From an uncultured Sphaerochaeta sp. (GTDB taxonomy: Bacteria > Spirochaetota > Spirochaetia > Sphaerochaetales > Sphaerochaetaceae): a stretch of DNA of 64,000 bases. The DNA is taken from assembly GCF_963676285.1 (NCBI RefSeq), contig NZ_OY781063.1, positions 2,356,001 through 2,420,000 of the forward strand, given 5' to 3'. Each line of letters opens with the position of its first letter. Position 1 is the first letter of the stretch. A program made the position numbers and the translations under genes. The notes under the pieces were generated by a model. It was not told where the DNA came from and did not search any database. It was given only the letters and a program-made list of their open reading frames with translations. Positions 7,872-15,295 of this stretch are shown one piece after another.

Positions 7872-9392
7872 GGGTCAATCACTTTTTCTGTGGGATTGGA
7901 TAGAGCTGTCAACATATAGGGAATCGAGAACATCAGAGGAAATGAAGATGATTGCATAAGGAAGGGCCGTCCCTGTAATGTTTAGTTACCACACTCAACA
8001 GAAAAGGAAGACAGCCCTAGATGCACTGTATCATGTTGCCCTCAGAATTGGTAGGCTTCACCAATCGTACCACGGAGATCGTAAAGACTGTATCAAACAG
8101 AGAGATGTACCTGCTCAAAGGAGAGCTTGCGAGCAGTGCCGATGATTGCCTGTGTCCATTGTGCGGAAGCTCGATGCACATCCATGACCGCTGTGAGGCC
8201 ACCCTGAGGCATCTGTGTTTCGGAGACAAGTTGAGCTGTCTCAGGTTCACCAAGCTGCGCTATTATTGTCCCCGATGCGGCCACAGCCACATGCAGGATG
8301 TCCCTTTCCAGGCAAAGGGGCACCGCATCAGCTGTGAATTGTTGAACTACACCAGGGACCTGCTCGCCTATGGCTTTACCAACAAACAAGTTGCCTACTT
8401 AACCGGCCTCGGCAAGAACACCGTCAAGGCCATCGACCTTAAGCGGCTGAAAGAGAAGTACACCGTAGACGGAGAGCGTCTCATCCAGCCCGAGCGGCAG
8501 GCGAGGTACCTGGGCATCGATGAGTTCAAGCTCCATGACGGGCACAAGTATGCAGTGATCATCATAGACATGGAGACCGGCCACATCCTCTGGCTCGCCC
8601 ATGGGAAGAAGAAGGCCTCGGTATACTCGTTCATCGAGCACGTGGGAAAGGATTGGATGGATGGGGTTGAGGCGGTCGCCTGCGACATGAACAGCGACTT
8701 CCAGGAGGCATTTGAAGACCGTTGTCCCCACATCCAGACGGTTTTCGATTACTTTCATATCGTCAAGAACTTCAACGACAAGGTGGTGGGCCAAATCCGT
8801 AAGGACGAGCAGAGACGGCTCATTGCAGAGGGGGATGAGAAGGCTGCAAAATCCCTCAAGGGAAGCAGATATATCCTTACCTCTTCCAAGCAGACCCTTG
8901 CAAGGAAGGACCAGGAGGCAGAGGATGGGAAGATTCTTAGCAAGGGAAGCTCGCTGTTCAGCAAGGAGCAGGTAGTCCGCAAGGACGGACATCTAGCCAG
9001 ATATGAGGATCTCATCAGGCAGAACAAGCTCCTGTTCACGCTGGACTTGATCAAGGAGAAACTCTGTGAGGCCTACAAGATGACCGATGAGCCATCCATG
9101 GCCGGCGCTATCACAGAAATCATGGACATGTGCATGGCTACAGGCAACAAGCACCTGCTCTGGTTCAGCAGACTGCTGGACAACCACTTCGAGGGTATCA
9201 TCGCCCATGCGACCTATGACATCTCAGCAGGGAAGATCGAGGGGATCAATCACAAAATCAAGACCTTGAGAAGGCAAGGGTACGGCTACCCTGATGACGA
9301 TTATTTCTTCCTCAAGCTCTTTGATGCAAGCAGGAAAGGCTATGTCAGGAACCCTGTGGCTGAGAAAATCCCACAGGATTTATGATTGAGCC
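7872..9392 (+). mobile_element. ISL3-family insertion sequence, complete, 1521 bp
   Basis: The ends form imperfect inverted repeats of about 30 bp. The left end starts GGGTCAATCA and contains TCTGTGGGATT; the complement of the right end starts GGCTCAATCA and contains CCTGTGGGATT. About 22 of 30 positions agree. A perfect 8-bp duplication, AAAAATTG, flanks the element. It carries one intact transposase gene. The perfect duplication and exactly restorable host frame indicate a simple, probably recent insertion. Confidence 0.95.
8021..9385 (+). CDS. ISL3 family transposase
   Basis: A 454-residue DDE transposase with an N-terminal zinc finger (CPLCG near residue 44 and CPRCGH near 85), then a helix-turn-helix-like segment (AYGFTNKQVAYLTGLGKNTV). 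The catalytic core contains LGIDEFKL (first Asp, about 165), ACDMNSDF (second Asp, about 224) and a C-terminal GKIEGINHKIKTLRRQGYGY (Glu, about 410). This order and the closing NxxIK..RR..GY motif are typical of ISL3 transposases. The frame is intact and the stop lies 7 bp inside the right end of the IS. Confidence 0.95.
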   Translation: MHCIMLPSELVGFTNRTTEIVKTVSNREMYLLKGELASSADDCLCPLCGSSMHIHDRCEATLRHLCFGDKLSCLRFTKLRYYCPRCGHSHMQDVPFQAKGHRISCELLNYTRDLLAYGFTNKQVAYLTGLGKNTVKAIDLKRLKEKYTVDGERLIQPERQARYLGIDEFKLHDGHKYAVIIIDMETGHILWLAHGKKKASVYSFIEHVGKDWMDGVEAVACDMNSDFQEAFEDRCPHIQTVFDYFHIVKNFNDKVVGQIRKDEQRRLIAEGDEKAAKSLKGSRYILTSSKQTLARKDQEAEDGKILSKGSSLFSKEQVVRKDGHLARYEDLIRQNKLLFTLDLIKEKLCEAYKMTDEPSMAGAITEIMDMCMATGNKHLLWFSRLLDNHFEGIIAHATYDISAGKIEGINHKIKTLRRQGYGYPDDDYFFLKLFDASRKGYVRNPVAEKIPQDL

Positions 9393-9400
9393 AAAAATTG
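9393..9400. repeat. Right copy of the 8-bp ISL3 target-site duplication
   Basis: AAAAATTG immediately follows the right inverted repeat and equals 7864-7871. Confidence 0.92.
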
Positions 9401-10462
9401 GGTACCAGATTCTCAGATGAAAAAACGAACATTCTTGGTTCCATCTCCCAATTTCTCACCCTGTTCAAGCACCTCCAACCAATGAAGGAGTACTCAAAGC
9501 GATTCAAGAGCCAGATACTGCAAGAGCTCTTCTCTACTGAGATTCCTGAGGATTGGTCATTGATAGCACTCACGTTAGGGCTCTCACAGCAACCATACCA
9601 ATGCGCCGGTTATCCAGTTGGAGGTTCCCTGAACCTCGCCAAAAACATAGAGCGAGAAGCAAAGCGACTTGGAGCCACATTCAGATATAACAGCACGGTG
9701 GAGCGCATAGTAGTGGAGGATGGCGTTGCCAAAGGTGTGACCCTTCGTGGAGGAGAACACGTTGAAGCTGATTATGTGATCAGCGCAGCAGATGGCCATA
9801 CCACGCTCTTTGGCATGCTTGAAGGGAAATACCTTTCCAAGCCTTACCAGAAGGCCTATGAAAGCTATCCTCTCTTCCCATCCAGCATCATGGTTGCCTT
9901 GGGCCTCAAGGGAGATTACTCTAACCTGCCTCATAACAGTTCTCCCTATTTCAAGGAACCGATCACATTGTTTGATGGAAGTAGTCATAATCGATTCAAC
10001 CTAAACGTCTACCACTACGACCCAACCCTTGCCCCGAAGGGGAAGACACTCATCACCGTCATGTTCAACACCTGGGAAGGCGAGAAGTGGCAGCAGCTTG
10101 CAACGGAGCATCCAAAGCAGTACGAAGAGGAGAAGAGCAAGCTCACCAAAGAAGTGCTTGCACGACTCGAAAAGATTATCGGGCCGTTGGAAGACAAGGT
10201 TGAAATGGTTGACGTCTCAACACCTCACTCGGTCATTCGCTACACAGGGAACTGGCAGGGTAGCTTTGAAGGCTTTGCTCCCACGAAGGCAACACTCTCC
10301 AAAAGCCTCCCCAAGACGCTTCCAGGATTGAAGCACTTTGCGATGATCGGGCAGTGGACAACCCCCGGAGGTGGTCTTCCTACCGCCGCGAAGGATGGGC
10401 TGGATATAGCGAAGAAGCTCTGCAAAGAGCATGGAAAACCCTTTACCTCAAAACTATCCTAA
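9401..10462 (+). pseudogene. FAD-dependent oxidoreductase, 3' fragment split by ISL3
   Basis: This is the remaining 353 codons of the gene begun at 7455, in the same frame once the IS is removed. It contains the family's central GYPVGGSLNLAKNIEREAKRL segment, the VERIVVEDGVAKGV beta-hairpin, the ADYVISAADGHTTL motif and the C-terminal FAD-binding GQWTTPGGGLPTAAKDGLDI. A TTG at 9386, inside the IS end, opens the frame, so a truncated product could be made, but it would lack the dinucleotide-binding N-terminus. A terminator-like hairpin follows the stop. Confidence 0.85.
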
Positions 10463-10470
10463 AGACGATA

Positions 10471-10496
10471 AACGGCGTCCTTTTCAGGGCGCCGTT
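10471..10496. terminator. Bidirectional terminator between the oxidoreductase and rlpA
   Basis: A 10-bp stem (AACGGCGTCC / GGGCGCCGTT, one G-U) with loop TTTTCA lies between two convergent genes. The following 30 bases are T-rich. It can serve both strands. Confidence 0.7.
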
Positions 10497-10524
10497 CTAA
10501 AGTTGTTATGTTTGTTTTTCTGTA

Positions 10525-11190
10525 TTATCGGTACGGATTATCCTCACTCTTCTTCAGTACATTGCTCTCGGAGAAGCCCAATGCTGAGAGTGCCTGCATG
10601 GTCCTCTGTAACTGATAGGCAGGAATCCACCTGACCGTAAGTCGTACTGCCTTGCTCTCCGGGAGTTGCTCAGCATAAGGTTTCAGCCCTGCATTGAGTA
10701 TACGGTCATACTGTGCATAGGCAGTGAGCAGGGAAGAGTAGGCGCCAACCTGGATCTGGTACCAACCGGTATCACCAGCCCTCTTGTACTTTGACTCGGG
10801 AATCTCTGGCTCGAAGATAAGGGTCAACTCAATATTCGCAATACCGGCATCGAGCATATCGATCTGCTCAGCAGAGGATGGGGTCAGATCGATGATCCTT
10901 CCATCAACATACGGCCCCCTGTCGTTGATCCTGACATCGACACTCCTCCCATTATCCTTGTTGGTCACCCTGACGATGGTGCCGAATTTCAGGCTTTTAT
11001 GGGCAGCCGAAAGGCTCGTAGGATCGAATATTTCACCATTGGCAGTAAGACTCTCGCTCTTGTCACTGGTGTACCAGGAGGCTATCCCTTTTTCTATTAC
11101 CGTACCGGGCTGCAACTTCTCTTCCTCTTCAGCAAAGAGGAAGCCTGTACAAAGAAGCACCACTACTAGCAAAGCAATCAATCGTTTCAT
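10525..11190 (-). CDS. rlpA: RlpA-like septal ring lytic transglycosylase with SPOR domain
   Basis: A 221-residue exported protein. The signal peptide is MKRLIALLVVVLLCTGFLFA. The RlpA double-psi beta-barrel follows: GIASWYTSDKSES, LTANGEIFD, LSAAHKSLKFGT and the catalytic-type VRINDRGPYVDGRIIDL at about residues 95-112. The C-terminal third (WYQIQVGAYSSLLTAYA) is a SPOR domain that binds denuded septal peptidoglycan. It should cleave or remodel cell-wall glycan in the periplasm. The frame is open 44 codons upstream, but ATG 11190 begins the signal peptide and sits 7 nt after a TATACT box, so the mRNA may be leaderless. Confidence 0.88.
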   Translation of the reverse strand: MKRLIALLVVVLLCTGFLFAEEEEKLQPGTVIEKGIASWYTSDKSESLTANGEIFDPTSLSAAHKSLKFGTIVRVTNKDNGRSVDVRINDRGPYVDGRIIDLTPSSAEQIDMLDAGIANIELTLIFEPEIPESKYKRAGDTGWYQIQVGAYSSLLTAYAQYDRILNAGLKPYAEQLPESKAVRLTVRWIPAYQLQRTMQALSALGFSESNVLKKSEDNPYR

Positions 11191-11197
11191 ACTCAAG

Positions 11198-11227
11198 AGT
11201 ATACGCTCTCGCTCTTTGTTTTGGCAA
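11198..11227 (-). promoter_or_regulatory. rlpA promoter, apparently leaderless
   Basis: On the minus strand, TTGCCA (11227-11222), an 18-nt spacer and TATACT (11203-11198). The rlpA ATG follows after only 7 nt (CTTGAGT) with no Shine-Dalgarno, so transcription should begin at or just before the start codon. Confidence 0.6.
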
Positions 11228-11234
11228 CCAGCAG

Positions 11235-11264
11235 TTGAACTCATGGCTGTCTTTCCACTATAAT
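11235..11264 (+). promoter_or_regulatory. lysS promoter, apparently leaderless
   Basis: TTGAAC (11235-11240), an 18-nt spacer and a consensus TATAAT (11259-11264). The lysS ATG starts 8 nt later at 11273 and no Shine-Dalgarno fits between them. Confidence 0.7.
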
Positions 11265-11272
11265 CGACGGTT

Positions 11273-12847
11273 ATGAGCGAAAAGAACGTATCTACACATT
11301 GGGCGGATATATACGCCGACAAGATTATTCGTGAGAAAGGGGAAAAGGAGCACTATACCTGTGCTTCCGGCATTACCCCTTCTGGCACAGTCCATATAGG
11401 AAACTTCCGGGAGATCATCTCGGTTGAGCTGGTGGTGAGAGCCCTTCGAGAGAAAGGCAAAAACGTCCGCTTCATCTACAGCTGGGATGACTATGACGTA
11501 TTCAGGAAGGTTCCCAAGAACATGCCTGAGCCAGAAATGCTTTCCACCTACCTCCGGAAACCCATTACCCTCGTTCCCGATACCCTTGGCCGGGCCGAGA
11601 ACTATGCGCGTGGAAACGAGCAGGATGTAGAGCGCATCCTTCCCGCTGTTGGGGTTGAGCCTGAGTACATCTACCAGGCAAAGCGGTACCGCGCAAGTGA
11701 GTACGCCCAAGGAATGCGCCTTGCCCTTGAAAAGCGTGATGAGATCCGAGCCATCCTTGATGAGTTCAGGACTGAACCGTTGGAGAAGGATTGGTGGCCA
11801 ATCTCTGTTTTCTCCAACTTCACCGACAAGGATACCACCACCGTGCTCGATTGGGACGGCGAGTGGAACATCACCTACCGGGATGATGAGACCGGCCAGA
11901 CGGAAACCGTCGACCTCAGGACCACCAGCTGTGCAAAACTGCCATGGCGTCTTGACTGGCCGATGCGTTGGGCACATGAGCAGGTGGATTTTGAACCCGC
12001 AGGCAAGGACCACCACAGTGAAGGCGGTTCCTTCGACACCTCCCGCAAGATGGTCCAGGTATTTGGTGGGGAAGCACCTGTTTCCTTCCAGTACGACTTC
12101 ATCAGCATCAAGGGACGGGGTGGAAAGATTTCCTCATCCAGTGGAGAAGTTGTCTCACTTTATGATGTCCTGGAAGTCTATACCCCTGAGGTTGCCCGCT
12201 ACATGTTCGCCGGAACCCGGCCGAACACAGAGTTTGCCATCTCCTTCGACCTCGATGTCTTGAAGATTTATGAGGACTATGACACCTGTGAGAGAATCTA
12301 TTTCGGCTTGCAGGAAGTGAATGAGAAGCGCAAGGCAAAAGAGAAGCGGATCTACGAACTCAGCCAGGTGAAGGGTGTTCCCTCCGAACCCAGCTACCAA
12401 ATTCCCTTCCGCCACCTCTGCAACCTCTTGCAGCTCCATGAAGGGGACATTGAAAGGGCAATCTCGACCTTGGATGATATGACCGACAGCCAGAGGGACA
12501 GACTCAGGGTTCGCTGTGCATGCGCCTGGAACTGGATCACCACCTTTGCTCCGGAGGACTTCAAGTACCGCCTTTCCAATGAGAGAGACCCCTTGGTTGA
12601 GCTCACAGACCAGGAGCTTGCTGCTGTACATGCCTTAAGGGAGGTCGTGAAGGTCATGGACCAGATTGAGGACAAGGAGTACACCACTCGTCTCTATGAC
12701 TCAGCAAAGGACAATGGCCTGGACACCGGTGCCTTCTTCAAGCTGATCTACCGCATCATGATCGGGAAAGACCGGGGACCAAAACTTGGGCCCTTCCTCC
12801 AGACCTGCGGCAAGGAGAAAGTCCTCTCAATTCTTGGGCGATACTAA
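11273..12847 (+). CDS. lysS: Lysyl-tRNA synthetase, class I (archaeal type)
   Basis: A 524-residue class I LysRS, which charges tRNA-Lys with lysine using ATP. The HIGH-type motif is SGTVHIGNF (about residues 36-44), and the KMSKS-type motif is GGKISSSSGE (about 280-290). The class I LysRS region FIYSWDDYDVFRKVP is near 67. This enzyme is unrelated to the class II LysRS of most bacteria and is typical of archaea, spirochaetes and some alphaproteobacteria, which supports the spirochaete assignment. The length is normal. A consensus -10 box 8 nt before the ATG suggests a leaderless transcript. A hairpin terminator follows. Confidence 0.97.
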   Translation: MSEKNVSTHWADIYADKIIREKGEKEHYTCASGITPSGTVHIGNFREIISVELVVRALREKGKNVRFIYSWDDYDVFRKVPKNMPEPEMLSTYLRKPITLVPDTLGRAENYARGNEQDVERILPAVGVEPEYIYQAKRYRASEYAQGMRLALEKRDEIRAILDEFRTEPLEKDWWPISVFSNFTDKDTTTVLDWDGEWNITYRDDETGQTETVDLRTTSCAKLPWRLDWPMRWAHEQVDFEPAGKDHHSEGGSFDTSRKMVQVFGGEAPVSFQYDFISIKGRGGKISSSSGEVVSLYDVLEVYTPEVARYMFAGTRPNTEFAISFDLDVLKIYEDYDTCERIYFGLQEVNEKRKAKEKRIYELSQVKGVPSEPSYQIPFRHLCNLLQLHEGDIERAISTLDDMTDSQRDRLRVRCACAWNWITTFAPEDFKYRLSNERDPLVELTDQELAAVHALREVVKVMDQIEDKEYTTRLYDSAKDNGLDTGAFFKLIYRIMIGKDRGPKLGPFLQTCGKEKVLSILGRY

Positions 12848-12868
12848 ACTACTTGGATATATGGTTTG

Positions 12869-12891
12869 CAGGGAGCTTTCTGAGCTCCCTG
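12869..12891 (+). terminator. lysS terminator
   Basis: An 8-bp perfect stem, CAGGGAGC / GCTCCCTG, with loop TTTCTGA, is followed by TTGCCGTTTT and starts 21 bp after the lysS stop. Confidence 0.7.
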
Positions 12892-12927
12892 TTGCCGTTT
12901 TAAGACCAGAGAGAATAGGAGTTTTAG

Positions 12928-13548
12928 ATGAATGTTTTGATGATCAACACCAGTCCACACGAGAATGGTTGTACTAATCGCGCATTGCAAGAGGTTTCCT
13001 CTGTACTGAAACAGTGGAATATTGACAGTGAGATTCTCTGGATCGGAAAAGGTAGCCTACATGGATGCACTGACTGTGGTTACTGTTTTAAGCATGGTTC
13101 ATGCGTGTTCACCGATGATTCGGTCAATGAAGCAGCAGTGAAAGCGGTGAAGGCTGACGCCCTTGTGCTGGGATCAGCGGTACACTACGCCTCTGCCGCC
13201 GGGGCTGGCAGCGCCTTCCTCGATAGGCTGTTCCGTGTTGTATCAAAGCAGATGGCGCTCAAGCCGGGGGCCGCTGTGGTCTCCTGCAGGCGGGGTGGGG
13301 CAAGCGCCACCTTCGACCAGTTGAACAAGTACTTCACCATCAGCCAGATGCCGGTGGTCTCCTCTACCTATTGGAACAGTGTTCATGGCAACACGGTCGA
13401 GGAAGTGGAGCAGGACTTGGAAGGACTGCAGGTCATGCGTTATCTGGGGGCAAACCTCGCTTGGTTGCTCTCCTGCATCGAAGCAGGAAAGGAAACCGTG
13501 AAGAAGCCTGTTCCAGAAAAACGCATAGCCACCAATTTTATTCGCTAG
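12928..13548 (+). CDS. NAD(P)H-dependent flavodoxin-fold oxidoreductase
   Basis: A 206-residue flavodoxin-like fold protein of the NADPH-dependent FMN reductase superfamily. The N-terminal phosphate-binding loop is NVLMINTSPHENGCTNRA. It is followed by GCTDCGYCFKHGSCVFTDD (about residues 47-65), the Cys-rich segment of the iron-sulfur flavoprotein-like subgroup. LGSAVHYASAAGAGSAFLDRL forms the second FMN contact. It probably binds FMN and acts as a small redox enzyme; the substrate is unknown. ATG 12928 follows AGGAG. The stop overlaps the convergent era stop by a few bases. Confidence 0.8.
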   Translation: MNVLMINTSPHENGCTNRALQEVSSVLKQWNIDSEILWIGKGSLHGCTDCGYCFKHGSCVFTDDSVNEAAVKAVKADALVLGSAVHYASAAGAGSAFLDRLFRVVSKQMALKPGAAVVSCRRGGASATFDQLNKYFTISQMPVVSSTYWNSVHGNTVEEVEQDLEGLQVMRYLGANLAWLLSCIEAGKETVKKPVPEKRIATNFIR

Positions 13549-14426
13549 CGGAGAATCCGGTCCAGGATGATGGAGTTGTTTCTCCACTTGTCCTGGGCTT
13601 TGACCCTGAGGTCGAGACGGAGTTTCTTACCGGGGAAGATATCGCGGATCTCAGGCTCTGCACCTTTGCGGATTTTTGCGATGCCCGCTCCTCGCTTACC
13701 TACCACAATACCCTTCTGCGTATCGCGTTCGACCACGATGAATGCCCGCACCCAAACCGTATTGTTTTCCTCACTGTATTCAATGTCGGCTATCTCGACG
13801 TAGATTGCGTGGGGAATCTCCTCGGTCACCAAGTTGATCGCCTTCTCTCTAATGATCTCACTGATACGGAACTCGAGGTTCTGGTCGGTATATGCATCGG
13901 CAGGGTAGAGTAATTCACCCTCTGGTGCATGCTTGAACAGCTCAATGAGAATCTCATCCACCCCTTCATCGAGTTTTGCAGAGGCTCCCAGTACTGTTTT
14001 TCTAGGCAACATCTCTTCAAGGAATGCCTGTGCTTCTGCCAATTCACTTTCCTTGAGGATGTCACTCTTGTTGATGACACAGATAACCGGGGTTTTCAGT
14101 TTTGCAATATGGCTGGCGAGGGCTTTCTCCTCTTCTCCTGCACTGCGCTTGGCATCAATGATATAGAGTACTGCATCGTTCTCTTCGAGGGTCTTCAGCG
14201 CAGTCTCTTGCAGGCGCTTGTTCAACGTTTTTCCACTGAGGTGGAAACCAGGTGTATCGGTGAAGATCAACTGGCCCCTCTCGTCGGTATAGATACCCCT
14301 GATCGCATTCCTGGTTGTCTGCGGGGTACTGGCGGTAATGGAGACCTTCATCTCACAAATCGTATTGAGCAGGGTGCTCTTTCCAGCTGATGGTCTGCCT
14401 ATAATGGCAACCGTAGCACATTTCAT
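13545..14426 (-). CDS. era: GTPase Era
   Basis: A 293-residue GTPase for 16S rRNA maturation and 30S assembly. GTP-binding motifs are visible: G1 GRPSAGKST (about residues 10-18), G2 with TTRNA, G3 DTPGF (about 57) and G4 NKSD (about 120). The C-terminal KH domain contains VVGKRGAGIAKIRKGA (about 240-255). Length and order match Era. ATG 14426 follows TTAGGAGAACAGTG, a good ribosome-binding site. The gene is convergent with the flavoprotein gene and overlaps it by 4 bp. A TATACT box about 33 nt upstream of the start may be its -10. Confidence 0.96.
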   Translation of the reverse strand: MKCATVAIIGRPSAGKSTLLNTICEMKVSITASTPQTTRNAIRGIYTDERGQLIFTDTPGFHLSGKTLNKRLQETALKTLEENDAVLYIIDAKRSAGEEEKALASHIAKLKTPVICVINKSDILKESELAEAQAFLEEMLPRKTVLGASAKLDEGVDEILIELFKHAPEGELLYPADAYTDQNLEFRISEIIREKAINLVTEEIPHAIYVEIADIEYSEENNTVWVRAFIVVERDTQKGIVVGKRGAGIAKIRKGAEPEIRDIFPGKKLRLDLRVKAQDKWRNNSIILDRILR

Positions 14427-14535
14427 ACACTGTTCTCCTAATTAATGGCCTCAGTATACTGTTTCATATCCTTTCTGCCTACATCCCCTAGGAGTTACGC
14501 ACCAAATAGTTGGAAATGAATGACAACTTGTTGTG

Positions 14536-14589
14536 ATGCAAGCATACAAGCAAGATGAAAAAGTTGAGGGGAACCTCATTTTTAAGGGT
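14536..14589 (+). pseudogene. Possible 5' remnant of a gene disrupted by the ISAs1 element
   Basis: From ATG 14536 a short open frame reads MQAYKQDEKVEGNLIFKG, which looks protein-like, and meets the putative left end of the ISAs1 element near 14586. No ribosome-binding site is visible. Whether it belongs with the fragment at 16631-16798 is a guess. Confidence 0.2.
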
Positions 14590-14659
14590 GGATCCACTTT
14601 TTCTCTTGCTTTTCTTTTTACAGGGTATTAAACTGCACTTAATACAGGAGATTCACACC

Positions 14660-15295
14660 ATGCCCCCATTGCCTGATTGGGTTCTCAAGTACAAGACCAA
14701 GGGAATCTATACGAAAAAGACCAAACATGGCTACGCACTGTATCGTGGCCATTCAGAGCGGGTACCGGGAAAGAGCTACCCGGTATTCCGCTGTGACGAA
14801 TACCTGGGCATTGTCACCGAACAGGAAGGCCTTGTGCCATCGAGACCGCCGGTCAAGCCTGCAATCAGGGTCCTTCGCTATGGGTTCTGCCAGATCGTCG
14901 AAACCTCATGCAGAGTGCTGACCAGGCATCCCAAGAGGCTCGGCCTCGATGCGGATGTCCTTTTCGTGAAGGCTGCCCTCGGCATGGAGGGCAAAGAGAA
15001 CCAGATTGGCTATGAAGGCAGCTGGTTTTCCATCCTGTTTCCGGGAATGGACCTGGGCAGGGTCCTGACGGAGGCAGAGGGGCGATACCTGCCCGTCATG
15101 AGACGACAGGTCGAGTCGAAGCTGAGGGACCGCCTTGGCCCTGATTTCGCTGAGATGCTTGCACTTTCCTCAAGCCTGTATGCCGTGCATGTGAACGGGG
15201 GGTGGCATCTTTCGGATATATCCGGGCGGCTGAAGCATCTTGGCACGAAGCATTCGATACCGTTTGAACTTGGAGGTTCCCATCATGAGGTTTGA
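14660..15295 (+). CDS. Accessory protein of the ISAs1 element, unknown function
   Basis: A 211-residue protein starting at ATG 14660, nine bases after AGGAG. The frame is open 35 codons further upstream, but that part has no ribosome-binding site. The N-terminus (WVLKYKTKGIYTKKTKHGYALYRGHSER) resembles DNA-interacting accessory proteins found with some transposases. GC-rich codons match the transposase and not the neighbouring era and clpP genes. Its stop lies 11 bp inside the transposase gene, so the two are translationally coupled. It contains RHPKRLGLDADVLFVKAALG near the middle. I cannot assign a function beyond association with the element. Confidence 0.5.
   Translation: MPPLPDWVLKYKTKGIYTKKTKHGYALYRGHSERVPGKSYPVFRCDEYLGIVTEQEGLVPSRPPVKPAIRVLRYGFCQIVETSCRVLTRHPKRLGLDADVLFVKAALGMEGKENQIGYEGSWFSILFPGMDLGRVLTEAEGRYLPVMRRQVESKLRDRLGPDFAEMLALSSSLYAVHVNGGWHLSDISGRLKHLGTKHSIPFELGGSHHEV

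Noticed and set aside
7455..7919. Frameshift or natural truncation of the FAD oxidoreductase
   Set aside because: The break coincides exactly with an ISL3 inverted repeat and an 8-bp duplication; the frame is continuous when the IS is removed.
9386..10462. Independent oxidoreductase gene starting at TTG 9386
   Set aside because: Its first five codons are inside the ISL3 end and it lacks the dinucleotide-binding N-terminus; it is the 3' half of the split gene.
11258..12016. 252-codon minus-strand ORF opposite lysS
   Set aside because: Antisense to lysS and extends over its promoter; no motif or start signal.
14586..14662. GTGGATC at 14589 and 16655 as an ISAs1 target duplication
   Set aside because: Only 7 bp match, the implied ends show no inverted repeat, and the reconstructed frame stops after 30 codons.
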